From positions 1,984,001 to 2,048,000 of the forward strand of contig NZ_MINI01000038.1 in the NCBI RefSeq assembly GCF_002906855.1: a stretch of 64,000 bases of DNA, given 5' to 3'. The notes beneath the pieces were generated by a model. The model saw only the letters and a list, made by a program, of their open reading frames with translations. It was not told the DNA's origin and did no database searches. Source of the stretch: Pseudomonas putida (GTDB taxonomy: Bacteria; Pseudomonadota; Gammaproteobacteria; Pseudomonadales; Pseudomonadaceae). Both the position numbers and the translations under genes were made by a program. Position 1 is the first letter of the stretch, and each line of letters begins with the position of its first letter. Below, piece after piece: positions 8,358-18,603 of this stretch.

Positions 8358-9161
8358 ATGTTTCTCAGTAAATTGTATCGATACCCGGTGAAGTCGGGGC
8401 AGGCGCAATGCCTGCAGGGTTCGCCGGTGGGCCTTCTGGGGTTGCAGGGCGATCGACGCTGGATGGTGGTAGAGGAAGAGAATGGACGCTTCCTCACCCA
8501 GCGCGCCTGGCCACAACTGGGCCAGTTGAAGGCCCGCGCGGGCGAGGATGGCGAGTTGCTGCTGGAGTTGCCTGGGCAATCGCCAATGCGCGTTGCGGTG
8601 CCTGCTGCTGACGATGCGCTGCGCGGTGTGACCATCTGGCGCGATACCTTGCGCGTGCCCGACGCGGGCGACGAGGTGGCTGCCTGGCTGTCGCAGTGGC
8701 TCGGCAAGGCGGTACGCCTGGTGCATTGCCCGGAGCAGCGGGCGCGCTACCTGCCCAACGGTTATGGCCTGAACAGCGACCGTGCGGCGTTCCCTGATGG
8801 CTTTCCGTTATTGCTGATCGGCCAGGGCTCGCTGGATGATCTGAGCCACAGGATCGGCCGGCCCATGGAAATGCTGCGCTTTCGGCCGAACCTGGTGGTG
8901 CAGGGTGCTGAGCCGTTTGCCGAGGATGGCTGGAAGCGGATTCGCATTGGTGCGCTGGAGTTTCGAGTGCTCAAGCCAAGCGTGAGATGCATTTTCACCA
9001 CGCTCGATCCAGCGACCGGGGAGCGCAGTGTCGATCGCGAGCCGTTGACGACCCTGAAGACTTTCCGCGAGAGGGAAGGGGATATCCTGTTCGGGCAGAA
9101 TCTGGCCGTGGATGGCAGTGGCTGGCTTGAGGTGGGGATGGAAGTCGAAGTGCTCGAATAA
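8358..9161 (+). CDS. MOSC domain protein (YcbX-like)
   Basis: 267 aa with an N-terminal MOSC beta-barrel (MFLSKLYRYPVKS) and a C-terminal MOSC domain. The conserved Cys is in VRCIFTTLDPATG near residue 215, the residue that in the family carries sulfur or contacts molybdenum cofactor. E. coli YcbX has the same domains plus a ferredoxin, which is absent here. It may act in reduction of N-hydroxylated compounds. GAGG lies 8 nt upstream of the ATG. Confidence 0.87.
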   Translation: MFLSKLYRYPVKSGQAQCLQGSPVGLLGLQGDRRWMVVEEENGRFLTQRAWPQLGQLKARAGEDGELLLELPGQSPMRVAVPAADDALRGVTIWRDTLRVPDAGDEVAAWLSQWLGKAVRLVHCPEQRARYLPNGYGLNSDRAAFPDGFPLLLIGQGSLDDLSHRIGRPMEMLRFRPNLVVQGAEPFAEDGWKRIRIGALEFRVLKPSVRCIFTTLDPATGERSVDREPLTTLKTFREREGDILFGQNLAVDGSGWLEVGMEVEVLE

Positions 9162-9163
9162 CC

Positions 9164-9211
9164 CGTGCCGGCCTCTTCGCGCCGAACCGCCGCGAAGAGG
9201 CCAGTACCGGC
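9164..9211. repeat. REP-like palindrome between convergent genes
   Basis: The arms GGCCTCTTCGCG and CGCGAAGAGGCC pair around a 9-nt loop, with flanking CCGG on both sides. The sequence belongs to the same family as the REPs at 13311, 25750, 34908, 42342, 50239 and 50824. It sits between the converging MOSC and slt genes and may act as a bidirectional terminator. Confidence 0.75.
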
Positions 9212-9221
9212 TCAGTCCTGA

Positions 9222-11150
9222 TCACATGTCATCGAAATACCGCTCATGCCAGTCCACCAGCGGTTGCGGCACATTGAGCTTCTGCCCGTAGATCACCGAA
9301 TACGACAGCACGTTCTGCACATACTGGCGCGTTTCGTCGAACGGGATCGATTCCACCCACACGTCGAAGCTCAGGTGCTTGGCGCCCTTGAGCCACTGCC
9401 GCACGCGCCCGGGGCCTGCGTTGTAGGCTGCGGACGCCAATACCCGGTTGCCGTTGAACTGGCCGTGCACCTGGCTCAGGTAGGCCGCGCCGACCTGAAT
9501 GTTCTTCTCCGGGTTGAACATCTGCTGCGGCGAAGCCAGCGGGATGCTGAACTTGCGTGCGGTTTCCTTGGCGGTGGCCGGCATCACCTGCATCAGGCCA
9601 CTGGCACCGACGCTGGAGCGGGCATCCTCCATGAAGGCGCTCTCCTGGCGGGTAATGGCGAATACCCAGCTCGAGTGCAGCCCACGCACTTTGGCTTCAC
9701 GCACCAGGGTATCGCGATAGGCCATCGGGAAGCGGATATCCAGGTCGTCCCAGTACTGCGCCTGGCTAATGGTGCGGATGGCCGGGAAGTACCAGTGCAT
9801 GTCGTAGGCCAGGCGTGCCTGGGCGACCATTTCATCGCGGGTGAAGTGGCGGCTGACGTGGTACCACTCGCGGCGGCCTTCGACGACCTGGCCGCGGGCG
9901 TGGAACTCCAGGGCACGCTGGATGCCCGGGGTATTGCGCACCTTGTTGACCAGTTGCGGGCTCAGCAGCAGTGGCTTGTTGTTCAGCTGGTAAGGCGTTT
10001 TTGCCCGGTCAGCCGCGAGGAAGCCATAGAAGTCACGCTCGCGCGCCACGTTCTTGTACAGCAACGGAATCTGCGGGTTGTTCGGCTGGGCCAGCTCCAG
10101 GCTGCGTGCCTGCCAGTACTTCCAGCGGTTGCTGCTGGCCAGGTCCTGAGGCAGGCGCCGGGTCAGCTCGTAGGCGTCTTCCCAGCGGCCCAGGCGCAGC
10201 AGCAGGCGCAGGCGCCATTCGCTGACCGTGTTGTCGCGCAGCTCGGGGTCGTAGCGGGTCATCAGGTCAAGGGCGCGCGGATCGTAACGGCGGGCCAGGG
10301 TCAGGCCGATCTCGCGGGCGATGGCGACTTTCTCGTCGCGCGAGAAGTGCATGCGCTGGGCGTAGTCGTCGAGCATCTCCATGGCGCGGTCAGGGTCCTG
10401 TCGGGCCAGGCGGCGCAGGCCGAGGCTGACCACGTCGGACATGGCTTCGTTGGCCGGGGTGAAGCGCGAGGGCTGGTTGAGCAGCTCGGGCTTTTGCGCC
10501 ACGTCGATCAGCAAGCGGCCCTGCGGTGCGAGGGTAGTCAGGCCTTGCACCATGTTGTTTGCCAGCGCGTAGTTGCGCGCCTGGGCCGCCAGTTTGGCGC
10601 GGTTCCAGCGTTTGGCTTCTGTCAGCTGGCCTTCTGCGGCCCACATGCCGAACAGAGTGTCGCAGGCAGCCGGTTGCGACTTGCCGACGTTCCACAGTTT
10701 TTCGGCGCTGGCGAAGCCTTCGGCGCGCTGGCCATGGCTCAACTGGTACTGGCCATTGAGGCAGTCCAGCTCGGTGAAATTGAGCTTGGGGTCGTAGTAC
10801 TTGACGAAGGTGTTCCACTCGCCGCGTTCGGCCAGCCAGCGCAGCCAACGCAATTTCATCCAGTTGGCCTGGGGCAGGTCGCCGTGCTTGGCCAGGAAAC
10901 CTTCGATTTCCTCGTTGCTGGCAGTCTTCAGACGCGCGGTCAGTTCGTCGTACGCCAGGTACGGTGTGAGCGGGTAGTCGCGCAGCGCCTGGGCGTAGCG
11001 CAGGTAAGGGCCTTTGTCGCCCTTGGCCAGCGCACGCTTGGCCTCGTCGTAGTACTGGCGTTGCTGGGAAAGGTCGGTGGCCTGCGCCGCGCTGACGGTG
11101 GCGGCGGTGAGCAGCAGGCAGGAAGCAATCTGTAACAGGCGGCTGCGCAT
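9222..11150 (-). CDS. slt: Soluble lytic murein transglycosylase Slt
   Basis: The 642-aa periplasmic enzyme (E. coli Slt70 is 645 aa) cleaves the MurNAc-GlcNAc bond to give 1,6-anhydro-MurNAc. A Sec signal peptide ends at about residue 24 (SAAQA). A long alpha-superhelical U/L domain follows. The C-terminal SLT domain has the catalytic Glu in TRQESAF near residue 490, then GASGLMQVMPATA and AYNAGPGRVRQWL. The ATG at 11150 was preferred over one 8 codons upstream because it begins a normal signal peptide. It is divergent from uup. Confidence 0.95.
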   Translation of the reverse strand: MRSRLLQIASCLLLTAATVSAAQATDLSQQRQYYDEAKRALAKGDKGPYLRYAQALRDYPLTPYLAYDELTARLKTASNEEIEGFLAKHGDLPQANWMKLRWLRWLAERGEWNTFVKYYDPKLNFTELDCLNGQYQLSHGQRAEGFASAEKLWNVGKSQPAACDTLFGMWAAEGQLTEAKRWNRAKLAAQARNYALANNMVQGLTTLAPQGRLLIDVAQKPELLNQPSRFTPANEAMSDVVSLGLRRLARQDPDRAMEMLDDYAQRMHFSRDEKVAIAREIGLTLARRYDPRALDLMTRYDPELRDNTVSEWRLRLLLRLGRWEDAYELTRRLPQDLASSNRWKYWQARSLELAQPNNPQIPLLYKNVARERDFYGFLAADRAKTPYQLNNKPLLLSPQLVNKVRNTPGIQRALEFHARGQVVEGRREWYHVSRHFTRDEMVAQARLAYDMHWYFPAIRTISQAQYWDDLDIRFPMAYRDTLVREAKVRGLHSSWVFAITRQESAFMEDARSSVGASGLMQVMPATAKETARKFSIPLASPQQMFNPEKNIQVGAAYLSQVHGQFNGNRVLASAAYNAGPGRVRQWLKGAKHLSFDVWVESIPFDETRQYVQNVLSYSVIYGQKLNVPQPLVDWHERYFDDM

Positions 11151-11372
11151 GATACGTCCGGGCAGTTGAACCATGGGGAAGTGACGGCGAAGCCAGCACT
11201 GTTGAAATCTGATTGCCTTAGCTTAGCCGTTTGCCGGCGGCGGGTGATAGCGCTGTGCTTGTAACCGGGCGTTAACGCCGACCGGGTGTCGCCAAGCCCC
11301 TGTGCGGTAGTCAACTTAATGCCGGAAAGGGCCAAGTCAGGTAGAATGCGCGCCCGCTTTCTGGAGACGAAC

Positions 11373-13301
11373 ATGACCCTGCTCAAATTCAGCGATGTGT
11401 CCCTCGCATTCGGCGCGATGCCGCTGCTGGACAAAGTGTCCTGGCAGATCGCCCGTGGCGAGCGGGTGTGCATCATCGGCCGCAACGGCACCGGCAAGTC
11501 GAGCATGCTGCGCCTGGTCAAGGGCGAGCAGAAGGGCGACGACGGCGAGATCTGGCGCGCCCCTGGCCTGAAGATCGGTGAGCTGCCACAAGAGCTGCCG
11601 GTTGCCGACGAGCGCACGGTGTTCGATGTGGTCGCCGCTGGCCTGGATGGCGTTGGAGAGCTGCTGGCCGAGTTCCATCACCTGAGCCAGAACATCCAGG
11701 GTGATGACGACCTGGAAAAACTCATGCACGTCCAGCACGAACTGGAGGCCCGCGACGGCTGGCGCCTGCAGCAGGTGGTGGAAAGCACCCTGAGCCGCCT
11801 GCAGTTGCCCGCGGACAAGACCTTGGCCGAGCTCTCCGGTGGCTGGCGCCGCCGCGTGCTGCTGGCCCAGGCGCTGGTGTCCGAGCCTGATCTGCTGCTG
11901 CTCGACGAACCGACCAACCACCTGGACATCGGTGCCATCGCCTGGCTCGAAGAAGCCCTGCGCGGCTTCAACGGCGCCGTGCTGTTCATCACCCACGACC
12001 GTTCCTTCCTGCAGAACCTCGCCACGCGCATCCTCGAACTGGACCGCGGCGGCCTGATCGACTGGAATGGCGACTACGCCAGCTTCCTGGTGCACAAGGA
12101 GGCCGCGCTGGCCGCCGAAGAGACGGCCAATGCGCTGTTCGACAAGCGCCTGGCCCAGGAAGAGGTGTGGATCCGCCAGGGCATCAAGGCCCGCCGTACC
12201 CGTAACGAAGGCCGCGTGCGTGCGCTCAAGGCCTTGCGTGTGGAGCGCGGCGAGCGTCGCGAGCGCCAGGGCAAGGCGAACATCCAGATCGAGGCGGCAG
12301 ACAAGTCCGGCAAGCAGGTGATGGTGCTGGAGAACGTCAGCTTCCATCACGCCGATGGCCCGCTGCTGGTCAAGGACTTCTCCATGGTCCTGCAGCGCCA
12401 GGACCGTATCGGCCTGCTGGGTGCCAACGGTACCGGCAAGACCACCCTGCTGAAGATGATGCTCGGCGACCTGGAGCCTACTGCAGGCAAGGTCGAGCGC
12501 GGCACCAAGCTGGAAGTGGCCTACTTCGACCAGATGCGTCACCAGCTCGACCTGGAAAAGACCGTCATCGACAACCTCGCCGAAGGCCGCGACTTCATCG
12601 AGATCGATGGCCAGAACCGCCATGTGCTGAGCTACCTCGGTGATTTCCTGTTCAGCCCGCAGCGTGCGCGCACGCCGGTCAAGGCGCTGTCCGGTGGTGA
12701 GCGTGCGCGCCTGCTGCTGGCCAAGCTGTTCAGCAAGCCGGCTAACCTGCTGGTGCTCGACGAACCGACCAACGACCTGGATGTGGAAACCCTCGAGCTG
12801 CTCGAAGAGGTGCTGTCCAACTACAAAGGCACCGTGCTGATGGTCAGCCACGACCGGGCCTTCCTCGATAACGTCGTCACCAGCACGCTGGTGTTCGAAG
12901 GTGAGGGCAAGGTGCGCGAGTACGTCGGTGGCTACGAGGACTGGATCCGCCAGGGTGGTTCGGCGAAGCTGCTCGGCGTGACCGAGAGCAAGGGTGGCAA
13001 GTCCGAGCTCAACAGTGCCGTGGTCGAAAAGCCGGTGGAAGTGGCAGCGCCTGCGCCAGCCGCGCCGGCGGCGGATGCTTCGAAGAAGAAGCTCAGCTAC
13101 AAGCTGCAGCGCGAGCTGGAAATGCTGCCGGGGCAGATCGACGAGGTCGAGAAGCGCATGGCCGAGGCGCAAGAAGAAGTGAACGCTGCTGGCTTCTATC
13201 AGCGGCCGATTGCCGAAACTTCGGCAGTGCTGGCCAAGATCGAGAAGCTGCAGGGTGAGCTGGATGCGCTGGTAGAGCGGTGGGCTGAGCTGGAAGGCTG
13301 A
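11373..13301 (+). CDS. uup: ABC-F ATPase Uup
   Basis: 642 aa, soluble, with two ABC domains and no membrane domain; E. coli Uup is 635 aa. Walker A motifs are GRNGTGKSS and GANGTGKTT. Signatures are LSGGWRRR and LSGGERAR. Walker B motifs are LLLLDEPTNHLD and LLVLDEPTNDLD. A Lys/Glu-rich C-terminal coiled coil (about 575-642) is the hallmark of Uup. The family acts on ribosomes or branched DNA; Uup limits precise excision of transposons in E. coli. GGAG lies upstream of the ATG. Confidence 0.93.
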   Translation: MTLLKFSDVSLAFGAMPLLDKVSWQIARGERVCIIGRNGTGKSSMLRLVKGEQKGDDGEIWRAPGLKIGELPQELPVADERTVFDVVAAGLDGVGELLAEFHHLSQNIQGDDDLEKLMHVQHELEARDGWRLQQVVESTLSRLQLPADKTLAELSGGWRRRVLLAQALVSEPDLLLLDEPTNHLDIGAIAWLEEALRGFNGAVLFITHDRSFLQNLATRILELDRGGLIDWNGDYASFLVHKEAALAAEETANALFDKRLAQEEVWIRQGIKARRTRNEGRVRALKALRVERGERRERQGKANIQIEAADKSGKQVMVLENVSFHHADGPLLVKDFSMVLQRQDRIGLLGANGTGKTTLLKMMLGDLEPTAGKVERGTKLEVAYFDQMRHQLDLEKTVIDNLAEGRDFIEIDGQNRHVLSYLGDFLFSPQRARTPVKALSGGERARLLLAKLFSKPANLLVLDEPTNDLDVETLELLEEVLSNYKGTVLMVSHDRAFLDNVVTSTLVFEGEGKVREYVGGYEDWIRQGGSAKLLGVTESKGGKSELNSAVVEKPVEVAAPAPAAPAADASKKKLSYKLQRELEMLPGQIDEVEKRMAEAQEEVNAAGFYQRPIAETSAVLAKIEKLQGELDALVERWAELEG

Positions 13302-13310
13302 GCAGTCCTC

Positions 13311-13348
13311 ACAGGCCTCTTCGCGGGTAAACCTGCGAAGAGGCCTGT
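13311..13348. repeat. REP-like hairpin, probable bidirectional terminator
   Basis: ACAGGCCTCTTCGC at 13311-13324 and its exact complement at 13335-13348 flank a 10-nt loop. It lies between the converging uup and universal-stress-protein genes. Confidence 0.75.
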
Positions 13349-13358
13349 CCTGGCTACA

Positions 13359-13799
13359 TCACTCTTTCTTCTGCAGTCGCACCGCCAGCACATCGCACGG
13401 CGCCCCGTGCAGCACGTCGTTGGCGGTGGAGCCCAGCAGCAATGCCAGGCCATGGCGGCCATGGCTGCCGACCACGATCAGGTCGCACTTCTGATCCTTG
13501 GCCAACTGGTGGATTTCCTGGCGCGGCTGGCCGTAGGTCAGGTGCGAGTCGCCACGCTTGATGTCGGGGTACTTGTTGAACAGGCGGTCCATGCGCTCCT
13601 TGGCCTGGTCGAACTGCTGCTGTTGCAGTTGCGACAAGTCCATCGGCACGTCGCCGCCAAAGGCCATGGCCATCGGTTCGACGATATGCACCAGCGAGAC
13701 CTTGGCGCCAGTGGGTTCGGCGAGCTTCATGGCGCGCTTGATCACCGGATCGCATTCTTCGGTAAGGTCGACAGCGACCAGAAGATGTTCGTAGGACAT
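13359..13799 (-). CDS. Universal stress protein (UspA family)
   Basis: A 146-aa single-domain USP. It starts MSYEHLLVAVDLTEE and ends with the ATP-binding signature GSHGRHGLALLLGSTANDVL (G-2x-G-9x-G-S/T), so it is probably of the ATP-binding type. AGGAG lies 8 nt before the ATG; an upstream in-frame extension of 19 codons is not conserved in character. The role is stress survival by family only. Confidence 0.9.
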   Translation of the reverse strand: MSYEHLLVAVDLTEECDPVIKRAMKLAEPTGAKVSLVHIVEPMAMAFGGDVPMDLSQLQQQQFDQAKERMDRLFNKYPDIKRGDSHLTYGQPRQEIHQLAKDQKCDLIVVGSHGRHGLALLLGSTANDVLHGAPCDVLAVRLQKKE

Positions 13800-13909
13800 G
13801 AGCTGTACTCCTGACAATCGCGATAGTAGAAGTATGGTCGCTTTCCGGCAGGTCATCCGTGAATACTGAGTAACCCGCTCATTTGCAACGCTTTATGGAA
13901 TCTACAGAT

Positions 13910-14347
13910 ATGACGGTATGGCTAGTGGTGTCAATCCTTGCGCTGGTGCTCAGTCCGCTTTCCTGGTTGCGCCTGTCGCGCAAGCAGGGGCAGCAGATGA
14001 GCTTGCGCCTGGAGGCGCGGCGCATGGGCCTGGCCATGCAGCTGGCACCGCAGCAGTGGCCGCACTGGCTGGAAAATGAGCCGCCAAGCCCGTGCCCGCA
14101 GTACCACCGTGGGCGCCGTCGGGGGCATGAAGACAGCTGGTGCTACTGGCAGGTCAGCCCTGGCGTCTGGTGGAACCAGTGGAAGGAAGTGTGCGAGGAG
14201 CCGCGCCTGAACGAGGTGTTCGCGCGCCTGCCGGAGACCGTCTACAAGGTCGAGGCCGACAAGCGCATGATCGCCCTGTACTGGAGCGAACGCGGGGATG
14301 AATCTGTATTGCAGGATATTGCCCACGCCTTCGACACCCTCGCTTGA
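13910..14347 (+). CDS. Conserved hypothetical membrane-anchored protein
   Basis: About 145 aa from MTVWLVVSILAL. One N-terminal membrane helix (about 2-20) is followed by a basic stretch and a cytoplasmic domain rich in Trp (DSWCYWQVSPGVWWNQWKEV). I recognise no named family with confidence. Alternative starts at 13883 and 13895 are in frame; none has a strong ribosome site. It is divergent from the usp gene. Confidence 0.65.
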   Translation: MTVWLVVSILALVLSPLSWLRLSRKQGQQMSLRLEARRMGLAMQLAPQQWPHWLENEPPSPCPQYHRGRRRGHEDSWCYWQVSPGVWWNQWKEVCEEPRLNEVFARLPETVYKVEADKRMIALYWSERGDESVLQDIAHAFDTLA

Positions 14348-14354
14348 TGGCATA

Positions 14355-14400
14355 ACGACAAAGCGGCAACCCGGTAGTTACCAGGTTGCCGCTTTGTCGT
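14355..14400. terminator. Perfect 17-bp hairpin after the hypothetical membrane protein
   Basis: Arms 14355-14371 and 14384-14400 (starting ACGACAAAGCGGCAACC) are exact complements around a 12-nt loop. It begins 8 nt after the stop codon. The T tract is short, so it may be a symmetrical terminator or a mobile palindrome. Confidence 0.65.
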
Positions 14401-14659
14401 TTCTGCAGCGCAGAAAAGGCCAGGCAGGCCGGGAAATTGTTGAATCCAGTCGCAGTGTAGCCACTGCCTGGCCCACTGCATGAAAAAATTGCAGTCCCGT
14501 CCGTTTGCTTGTGGTCAATCGCTGACATGAATGATCGGTAATCACTGTCATCATGTTTTGTGCTACGGCGATTCAAAATGACCGGAAAGTCGCGTTTTCA
14601 CCCCGTTCGTGAGCATTTGACAACGCCGATCTTTTCGGAGAATGTGTGCATACCCAAAT

Positions 14660-14673
14660 CAAACGGGCGTATG
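14660..14673. promoter_or_regulatory. Candidate PsrA operator upstream of fadBA
   Basis: CAAAC-GGGC-GTATG resembles the PsrA motif (C/GAAAC-N2-4-GTTTG/C) with one mismatch; a further GTTTG half-site follows at about 14682. PsrA of pseudomonads is known to repress fadBA-type operons and to be released by long-chain fatty acids. Confidence 0.45.
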
Positions 14674-14817
14674 AATTGAGCGTTTGTATGTCACACCGCT
14701 CATACAGAATCCCGACTAGCGCGCTGACGGGTGTGCCTGGGGCAAGGGCGGCAAGACCTACTCTTCCACCAGCGATCGGCGTGTACAGTTCAGCTTCCAT
14801 ATCGTGGAGATCAGTTG

Positions 14818-16965
<2,148 letters not shown>

Positions 16966-16996
16966 GTGGTCAACGAGCTAGAGCGAGAGATTTGAT

Positions 16997-18172
16997 ATGA
17001 GCCTGAATCCAAGAGACGTGGTGATTGTCGACTTCGGTCGCACCCCCATGGGCCGCTCCAAGGGTGGCATGCACCGCAACACCCGCGCCGAAGACATGTC
17101 CGCGCACCTGATCAGCAAGCTGCTGGAGCGCAACGACAAGGTCGACCCGAAAGAAGTCGAAGACGTGATCTGGGGCTGCGTCAACCAGACCCTGGAGCAG
17201 GGCTGGAACATCGCCCGCATGGCGTCGCTGATGACCCAGATCCCGCACACTTCGGCCGCGCAGACCGTCAGCCGCCTGTGCGGCTCGTCGATGAGCGCGC
17301 TGCAAACCGCTGCCCAGGCGATCATGACCGGCAACGGCGATGTATTCGTGGTCGGCGGCGTCGAGCATATGGGCCACGTCAGCATGATGCATGGGGTCGA
17401 TCCCAACCCGCACATGTCGCTGCACGCGGCAAAGGCGTCCGGGATGATGGGCCTGACCGCCGAGATGCTGGGCAAGATGCATGGCATCAGCCGTGAACAA
17501 CAGGACCTGTTCGGCCTGCGTTCGCACCAGCTCGCCCACAAGGCGACGGTCGAAGGCAAGTTCAAGGACGAGATCATCCCGATGCAGGGCTATGACGAGA
17601 ACGGTTTCCTGAAGGTTTTCGACTTCGACGAGACCATTCGCCCGGAGACCACCCTCGAGGGCCTGGCGTCGCTGAAACCGGCGTTCAACCCCAAAGGCGG
17701 CACCGTGACGGCCGGTACTTCGTCGCAGATTACCGACGGTGCTTCGTGCATGATCGTCATGTCTGGCCAGCGCGCCATGGACCTGGGCATCCAGCCACTG
17801 GCGGTGATCCGCTCGATGGCGGTAGCCGGTGTCGACCCGGCGATCATGGGCTACGGCCCGGTGCCAGCGACCCAGAAAGCCCTCAAGCGCGCCGGCCTGA
17901 CCATGGCCGATATCGACTTCATCGAGCTCAACGAAGCCTTCGCCGCACAGGCCCTGCCAGTGCTCAAAGACTTGAAAGTGCTCGACAAGATGGATGAGAA
18001 GGTTAACCTGCACGGCGGCGCCATCGCTTTGGGCCATCCGTTCGGTTGCTCTGGTGCACGTATTTCCGGCACCCTGCTCAATGTCATGAAGCAGAACGGC
18101 GGTACTCTGGGCGTGGCGACCATGTGCGTCGGCCTCGGCCAAGGTATCACCACTGTCTTCGAACGCGTCTGA
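16997..18172 (+). CDS. fadA: 3-ketoacyl-CoA thiolase FadA
   Basis: 391-aa beta subunit of the fatty acid oxidation complex, cleaving 3-ketoacyl-CoA with CoA to acetyl-CoA. The nucleophile Cys lies in SRLCGSSMSALQ near residue 93. The catalytic His is in GGAIALGHPFGCSGAR and the second Cys in MCVGLGQG at the C terminus. It is co-transcribed with fadB and followed by an intrinsic terminator. Confidence 0.97.
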   Translation: MSLNPRDVVIVDFGRTPMGRSKGGMHRNTRAEDMSAHLISKLLERNDKVDPKEVEDVIWGCVNQTLEQGWNIARMASLMTQIPHTSAAQTVSRLCGSSMSALQTAAQAIMTGNGDVFVVGGVEHMGHVSMMHGVDPNPHMSLHAAKASGMMGLTAEMLGKMHGISREQQDLFGLRSHQLAHKATVEGKFKDEIIPMQGYDENGFLKVFDFDETIRPETTLEGLASLKPAFNPKGGTVTAGTSSQITDGASCMIVMSGQRAMDLGIQPLAVIRSMAVAGVDPAIMGYGPVPATQKALKRAGLTMADIDFIELNEAFAAQALPVLKDLKVLDKMDEKVNLHGGAIALGHPFGCSGARISGTLLNVMKQNGGTLGVATMCVGLGQGITTVFERV

Positions 18173-18191
18173 TCGCGTTGCGGGACAGCAG

Positions 18192-18222
18192 CCGGGGCCT
18201 TGTGCCCCGGTTTTTGTTTTTT
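18192..18222 (+). terminator. Intrinsic terminator of fadBA
   Basis: CCGGGGC (18192-18198), loop CTTGT, GCCCCGG (18204-18210), then a T-rich tail TTTTTGTTTTTT. A textbook rho-independent terminator 20 nt after fadA. Confidence 0.92.
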
Positions 18223-18251
18223 ACAGAATTTGTTTCAAGAGGAAGGGCGAC

Positions 18252-18503
18252 ATGCAGATACAACCAGGCGTATACCGGCATTACAAAGGGCCTGAGTACC
18301 GTGTCTTCAGTGTTGCACGGCACTCCGAGAACGAAGAGTGGATGGTCTTCTACCAATGCCTGTATGGTGATTACAGTTTCTGGGTAAGGCCCCTTGCGAT
18401 GTTCCTGGAGTCCGTCGAGGTTGACGGCGAGCAGGTGCCGCGCTTTGCTTTGGTCAAGGCCGAAGAAGGGCTGCCCGAGCTGTCTGGCAAGTCGCAAGCG
18501 TGA
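18252..18503 (+). CDS. DUF1653 family protein
   Basis: 83 aa. The sequence QPGVYRHYKGPEYRVFSVARHSE followed by WMVFYQCLYGDYSFWVRPLAMFLESVE is the characteristic DUF1653 pattern (small beta-rich protein, function unknown). GAGGAAGGGCGAC upstream gives the ribosome site. An 8-bp inverted repeat (CAAGCGTG/CACGCTTG, 18495-18516) covers its stop codon. Confidence 0.85.
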   Translation: MQIQPGVYRHYKGPEYRVFSVARHSENEEWMVFYQCLYGDYSFWVRPLAMFLESVEVDGEQVPRFALVKAEEGLPELSGKSQA

Positions 18504-18603
18504 TCGACCACGCTTGACCTCACTCTTTTGCCACTATATATAGCGGTGCCGCGTCTGGCACCTGACGCGTTTTTCATCTTCAGATTCAGGAATACTCCGA
18601 TCC

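Larger units (their letters stand above)
14348..14817. other. 470-nt leader region upstream of fadBA
   Basis: No convincing ORF. It contains a near-ideal long hairpin at 14355-14400, a candidate PsrA operator at 14660-14673 and the fadB ribosome site (GGAG at about 14807). AT content rises between 14480 and 14700, as expected for a promoter. Confidence 0.5.

Noticed and set aside
9246..11135. A 629-codon plus-strand frame opposite slt
   Set aside because: Shadow of slt.
11337..13172. A 611-codon minus-strand frame opposite uup
   Set aside because: Shadow of uup; His/Gln-rich artefact.
14573..14800. 75-codon minus-strand frame in the fadBA leader
   Set aside because: No ribosome site or recognisable character, and it overlaps the putative promoter.
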